DNA of 64,000 nucleotides, taken from SXNM01 sp964586155. Lineage in GTDB: Bacteria > Myxococcota_A > UBA9042. Positions 59,830 to 64,000 of the stretch are shown here, piece by piece (the stretch's first letter is position 1; each line of letters starts with the position of its first letter). Under the pieces are notes generated by a model. That model made no database searches. It saw only the letters and a list, made by a program, of their open reading frames with translations, and was not told the DNA's origin. The stretch spans positions 1 to 64,000 of the forward strand of contig CAZPHC010000029.1 in assembly GCA_964586155.1 (NCBI GenBank). The letters run 5' to 3'. The position numbers and the translations under genes were made by a program.

Positions 59830-62012
59830 GCACGCGCCTCCGCGTCGGGGCCGATGTCAGGGGCAGCGTCACCGGCCAGGCTGCGGGCGAACCGGGGTTC
59901 GTGCAGCGCCAGGGCCCACCGTTCGTCGTCGACCAAGAGCGCGCAGCAGCTCGCTGGCGCGGGCCCATCGAACGCGACTCGGCTCGCGGGCAGGCCGAGC
60001 AGCCGCTCGGTCGGCCAGGGGGTCGGCTCGTCGCGCAGCCCCCGCAGCGGGCCGGACAGCAGGTCCACCACCCGTCGCGCGCGCGGCCCTGAGCCCACGA
60101 CCTCGACGCATACACGCGCCGTGTCGCCCTCGACCAGCACGCCGAGGCGTTCGGTGCCCGACGCGAGCCCGCAGAGATCGGGGAACGCGCGCCACACGTC
60201 CTGCAGCGAGCCGTGCCACCACAACCGTCGCATCGGCAGATCCTGATCCGTGCGCAAGCCGACGGCCCAGACCTCGACACCACGCTGGGGCCGCCGGCTC
60301 GGTGCGCCATGGCCAGCCGAGGGCCACGCCGCCGGGCCCGTCTCGGCCGCAGCCGTCATGGTGAGCATGGCTCCGACCCATGCCGGGGCCGCCCGCCGCG
60401 GCAGGACCAGCGATCCGTCGGTCGCGACGACGCCACATGCACGCACCACCCGCCCCGTCCAACGTCGCGCCCAAGGGGTCGCGCGCGCATGCAGCCAGTC
60501 GAGCGCTTCGGGCTCCTCGCGCACCAACGCCGCGATGGTGACGCTCGCCGGGACGTCGTCCGCCGCAGGCAGGCGCCGCCCAGCCGCCCGCGCGCGCTCG
60601 GCGCATTGCTGCCAGGTGGTGCTGGCCGTCGCCCAGAGGCAGCCCGTCTCGTCGTCGAGCGCGATGTAGGCAGGCAGGGCGCGCACCGTCGAGCCGAGGT
60701 GCGTGGGCGGCCACGCCGTCCAGGTCGCCGGGCTCGATGGCTCGGCTGCAGCGCCCGGCCCGAGCGGCTCGAGCGGCTCGACCGCACCGCTGCGCCGCCG
60801 CAGCTGCAACGTGGACCGTAGCTTCGGCCCGATCGCCCGTCCGATGCGCTGGCCGCCCGACTCGGCCTGCACCACCGGGAGCGGTCCTTCCTCGATGCAC
60901 CACTGCTGCACCCGGGCGCCCACGACGTCGCTGTCGCCGACCTGCAGCCAGGAACGTGCGGCCCCGTTCGCCTGCAGCGTCCCGGTCAGGCACGCCCAGT
61001 CGAGCTGCTGCTCCGACCATGTCGCGGTCGCGCCGCGCGCCCGGGCGACCTGCGGCACCTGGGGCTGCGCGTCCGGCCACCAATCCGCGATGCCGTCGCT
61101 GTCGGCGTGAGGGTCCAGGTGGCCGCCCGCGTCCCGCACGACGGCCGCGCAGCCGGCGAGACGAACTTCGACGACGCCGGGCTCGCCGTCGCAGGCCAGC
61201 CGCAGCCACCAACCACGTCGCTCGGCGAGGCGCAGGCGCCGATCCAGGAACGCCGCAGCCCCTGGCAGGCTCGCGGCCAACGCCGTACGCCAGGTCGAGC
61301 CGTCGTCGGCGGCCTTGGTCCACACGGCACCGCGGCGCAGACCGACCGCGGGTGCCAGGTCGGCCGTGAGGCCATCGCCGAGCTCGGGTCCCAGCGCTCG
61401 CAGCGCCGCGAGGGCGTCGCCAACGTCCTGGAAGCGCCACCACTGTCGACCGGCCGAACGACGCAGCGGCCGCACCGCCAGGCGGGCCTCGAGGATCGCG
61501 TCGGCCAGGCTCAGCTGCGCCTCGCTCGGGTTCTCCCACGCGACGACCGTTCCGTCCGCGACACAGACCGCGCGTTGGACCCGCCAGCCCTCCCGCGCGC
61601 TGCGGTCCAGCGCCGAGGCCGCGCGGCCGAGCACGGCGCCGACGGGCAGGGCACCGACGTGCTCCTGCCAGCGCCCGAGCTGCGCACCGCGGCGCCGCAG
61701 CGAGGCGTCGAGCTCATTCCAGAGCCGGCCACCGCCGACATCGACCAGGCTCCCGTCGGGACGCAGGACCGTGCAATGGCGGATCGGACGGACCACCGCC
61801 AGCCAACGGTCCTCCAGGTCGCGACGGCCGGCCGCAGCGCCGAGCCCCAGGTCGGCACCGCCGTGGATCCAGTCGATGCGCGCGCCGGCGCCAGACGCCG
61901 CCGCCAACAACGCCTCCGCCTCTGCCACCGAACCGACGTGCGCCCACCGCGTCACGTCCGATCGCCCCAGCGCGGCCAGGACCCGCGCGTCCGCGTCGTT
62001 CGTGGCGTTCAT
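59820..62012 (-). CDS. Tandem PCMH FAD-oxidase-like protein (GlcD/GlcE-like, divergent)
   Basis: A 730-residue protein with two regions resembling FAD-binding PCMH modules. In the first (about 20-180) HVGSVAEAEALLAAASG, WIHGGADLGLG, VDVGGGRLWNELDASLRRRGAQLG and VQRAVCVADG mirror the typical order. The second half (about 440-560) shows WQQCAERARAAGRRLPAADDVPASVTIAALVREE and VVRACGVVATDGSLV. The usual PCMH motif residues are degenerate, so FAD binding is uncertain. With the GlcF-like gene downstream this looks like a condensed GlcD-E-F system (2-hydroxy acid to 2-oxo acid), substrate unknown. ATG 62012 overlaps the upstream stop by four bases (ATGA). Confidence 0.65.
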   Translation of the reverse strand: MNATNDADARVLAALGRSDVTRWAHVGSVAEAEALLAAASGAGARIDWIHGGADLGLGAAAGRRDLEDRWLAVVRPIRHCTVLRPDGSLVDVGGGRLWNELDASLRRRGAQLGRWQEHVGALPVGAVLGRAASALDRSAREGWRVQRAVCVADGTVVAWENPSEAQLSLADAILEARLAVRPLRRSAGRQWWRFQDVGDALAALRALGPELGDGLTADLAPAVGLRRGAVWTKAADDGSTWRTALAASLPGAAAFLDRRLRLAERRGWWLRLACDGEPGVVEVRLAGCAAVVRDAGGHLDPHADSDGIADWWPDAQPQVPQVARARGATATWSEQQLDWACLTGTLQANGAARSWLQVGDSDVVGARVQQWCIEEGPLPVVQAESGGQRIGRAIGPKLRSTLQLRRRSGAVEPLEPLGPGAAAEPSSPATWTAWPPTHLGSTVRALPAYIALDDETGCLWATASTTWQQCAERARAAGRRLPAADDVPASVTIAALVREEPEALDWLHARATPWARRWTGRVVRACGVVATDGSLVLPRRAAPAWVGAMLTMTAAAETGPAAWPSAGHGAPSRRPQRGVEVWAVGLRTDQDLPMRRLWWHGSLQDVWRAFPDLCGLASGTERLGVLVEGDTARVCVEVVGSGPRARRVVDLLSGPLRGLRDEPTPWPTERLLGLPASRVAFDGPAPASCCALLVDDERWALALHEPRFARSLAGDAAPDIGPDAEARAWT

Positions 62013-64000
62013 CGCGTCGGGGTCCGCGGCCCGGAGGCTTCGCTCCGTAGCGCTCCGGCCGCCGCCGCGAGCGCCGTGACGCGGCGGCCAGCCTGCCGGC
62101 GCCACCCCACAGCGACAGCCGCCAGCAGGGCAGCCCCCAGCGAGGCCCACGGCGCGCCGGGCCCACGGGCCGGCGTCGCGCTGCAGCCGGATTCGGCGGG
62201 CGGACGGGCTTGGTCCGGCGGCTGCCACGGGCCGATGTCGCTGCCGTCGATCGAGCGCGCCGCGAAGTTCTTGGTGCCGGCCGCGATCGCCGCCTCGACG
62301 CGCAGTTGGGCACCCGGGGCGTCTGCGCACACACCGCGCGGCGTCGCTGTCGGGGCGAGCGTCTCGACGAGGTCGACGCAGCTGGTCCCAGCGGGGCAGC
62401 CTTCGCCGGTGTCCGGCGCGCAATCGCTGCGACAGACACCGCTGCTCGCGTTCGATCCGGCGCAGACCAGATCCACCCTGCACGGCGTGTTGGGATCGCA
62501 CGCCGCGCCGGGCACCCCGCCGCCCCCGGCGGGACGGCAGATGCCCTCGCCGTCGGTCCAGACGCATCGATCGCCAACGTCGCAGTCGGTGCTGTCGCCG
62601 AACGCAGCGCACCGGGTCCGGCAGATGCCGCCGACCGCTCCCTCCTTGGCGCAGGTGGCGGCGGCGCCACACGCGCCCGACGTCGCGCAGGGGAAGCCGA
62701 CAGGCGGCGGGCCGAAGGGCAGGCAGTAGCTCACGCCAGCGACCGGCGTGCAGCCCGTGCCCTTCGGGCAATCGCTGGCCAGCTCGCACGCGGTCGCGCA
62801 GACGCCTTTGCCGTTGGTCGTGACGCAGGTGCCGGACGCGCAGTCGAAGCCGCTCGCGCAGGGGAATCCGAGGCCACCCTCTCCTGGGGCCACGCATGAG
62901 CCGTCGTCACCACAGCTGCTCCCCGCGGGGCAGCCCTGGCTGCAGCGAACGGTGCAGGTGCCACCGCCGGCCACGTTCGGCGCGCAAAGCAGCGACGCGC
63001 AGTCACTCGCCACCTCGCAGCGCTCGCCAAAGGCCCGTCCGGCGAGGTCCAGGCACAGCCCCACCTGCGTCCCGGACAGCTGCACGGCGACGCAGGTTCC
63101 GAACTCGCCGTCGGCGCCACAGAACGACGTGCAACCCGCCGTGCACAGCCCCTCGTCGCCAAGCACGAGGCAGAAGAGGGTATCGCCGCAGCTGACGTCG
63201 CTGGCGCAGGCATGGCTCGGGGCGACCTTCTCGCGGTCTGGCGAGCAATGGCCGGTGTTGGGCAGGCATGCGAACCCCTGCTTCCAGGCCCCGCAGCTCC
63301 AGCCGACCGGGCAGTCGTCGTGCCCGCGGCAGTCTGGCGCGCAGTAGCTGCGGCTGTCCTGCCAGCGCAGGCAGCGCGCGTCGCTGGCGCAGTCACCGTC
63401 GCCGTCGCATGCGTCGCAGATGGCGCCCGGCCGCTGCGCGCCGCCGTAGAGGTGGCGAACGCCGGCCCGGTCGTCCTCCTCCAGCGTGCGGCGGTCGGCC
63501 TCGATCGGCAGGAAGCCCATCGAGGTCCTCAGGTCCCGACTGTGCGTCAGGCCGATCGCGTGGCCGAGCAAGTGCGTGACGACCGCCTGCAGGTCGGACC
63601 GGGTGCGCTGATCCGCGCTGGTGGAGGCCGGACCGAAGCGCCACGCCTGGGCATCCACCGTCAGATCGACCCGCGCCAGGTCGCCGTCGCGGACGACCAT
63701 CTCGACCTTGCCGACGGGCTCGGCCGAGCGCTGGTCGAAGCCGTCGAACCCGATGCGGACGGCGATGCCGAAGCCGGGCAGCGCCCGCGTCACGCCGCCA
63801 TAAACGAGCCGCAGCTCGGAGCCGCCGGCGTCCATCCAGGCCTCGATGGCGGCGCGCGTGGCCTTGACCAGCGTCGCCCCGGTGACCTCACCGCCCTTGG
63901 GCAGCACCACGAAGACCGGCACGTCCTGTGTCGGCCAGCGAACCGACGCGCCGCGCTCGTCCCGCACGACGTCGAAGCCCACCCCGACCCAGAGCCAGAG
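62009..64000 (-). CDS. Matrixin-like Cys-rich protein with degenerate HExxH and MYXO-CTERM-like end (5' partial)
   Basis: At least 663 residues; the frame is open to the window edge, so signal peptide and start lie outside. Near the visible N-terminus is a matrixin-like metallopeptidase fold (RWPTQDVPVFVV, AAIEAWMDAG). The zinc motif reads HLLGHAIGLTH: three histidines are present but the catalytic Glu is Leu (codon at 63569-63571). A Met-turn-like SMGFLP follows. Many Cys-rich EGF/Dickkopf-like units come next (about residues 190-555). The end has GCSATPARG, a hydrophobic helix and WRRQ, resembling a MYXO-CTERM sorting signal. Probably surface-anchored and catalytically inactive, or binding only. 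Confidence 0.78.
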   Translation of the reverse strand, partial: LWLWVGVGFDVVRDERGASVRWPTQDVPVFVVLPKGGEVTGATLVKATRAAIEAWMDAGGSELRLVYGGVTRALPGFGIAVRIGFDGFDQRSAEPVGKVEMVVRDGDLARVDLTVDAQAWRFGPASTSADQRTRSDLQAVVTHLLGHAIGLTHSRDLRTSMGFLPIEADRRTLEEDDRAGVRHLYGGAQRPGAICDACDGDGDCASDARCLRWQDSRSYCAPDCRGHDDCPVGWSCGAWKQGFACLPNTGHCSPDREKVAPSHACASDVSCGDTLFCLVLGDEGLCTAGCTSFCGADGEFGTCVAVQLSGTQVGLCLDLAGRAFGERCEVASDCASLLCAPNVAGGGTCTVRCSQGCPAGSSCGDDGSCVAPGEGGLGFPCASGFDCASGTCVTTNGKGVCATACELASDCPKGTGCTPVAGVSYCLPFGPPPVGFPCATSGACGAAATCAKEGAVGGICRTRCAAFGDSTDCDVGDRCVWTDGEGICRPAGGGGVPGAACDPNTPCRVDLVCAGSNASSGVCRSDCAPDTGEGCPAGTSCVDLVETLAPTATPRGVCADAPGAQLRVEAAIAAGTKNFAARSIDGSDIGPWQPPDQARPPAESGCSATPARGPGAPWASLGAALLAAVAVGWRRQAGRRVTALAAAAGALRSEASGPRTPTR

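Overview
The window is a gene-dense, very GC-rich chromosomal segment that I read as Myxococcota (myxobacterial or closely related deltaproteobacterial). The reasons are an AgmX/PglI-type protein, a MYXO-CTERM protein next to an outer-membrane barrel (the MXAN_2561/MXAN_2562 type of pair), myxobacterial-style outer-membrane beta-barrels, long TPR proteins resembling the Glt gliding machinery, and many choice-of-anchor-D, VWA and Cys-rich lipoproteins. No insertion sequence, prophage, CRISPR array, rRNA or tRNA gene was seen.

Layout. (1) 1-2182: a tetranucleotide repeat, then an AgmX/PglI-like envelope protein read leftwards with its own terminator, promoter and palindromic operator candidate. 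(2) 2337-4958: reverse transsulfuration pair (cystathionine gamma-lyase/synthase and cystathionine beta-synthase). (3) 5113-21020: a complete type II secretion operon gspC-D-E-F-G-H-I-J-K-L-M-N, all leftward, mostly overlapping or closely spaced. Upstream of gspC is a near-perfect sigma-54 (-24/-12) promoter. (4) 21329-27934: a Cys-repeat lipoprotein, truA, a MYXO-CTERM/beta-barrel open frame without an internal stop, asd, a PP2C phosphatase and an HU/IHF subunit. (5) 28103-35335: three tandem leftward paralogous lipoproteins. (6) 36002-47916: a rightward locus with a VWA lipoprotein (CglB-like in type), two beta-barrels, and three TPR/periplasmic proteins in the order and size expected of GltA-B-C-D-E, then a small exported protein. 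(7) 47983-55655: three more rightward lipoproteins, the first a paralogue of the set in (5). (8) 55723-64000: a HEAT-repeat lipoprotein, a triple DsbA-like lipoprotein, a GlcF-like Fe-S protein with a tandem FAD-oxidase-like partner, and a matrixin-like protein running off the window edge.

How it may work together. Much of the window is cell-envelope machinery. The T2SS exports folded periplasmic proteins. The Glt-like locus would form an envelope-spanning complex capped by a VWA lipoprotein. The flanking lipoproteins share a C-terminal domain with an EF-hand-like calcium loop and sit on both sides of the Glt-like locus. Disulfide-rich products are common here, and the triple DsbA-like lipoprotein could serve them. 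Functional links between these blocks are inference from neighbourhood and domain content only. Where ATG/GTG choice mattered I used Shine-Dalgarno spacing, which I state per gene.
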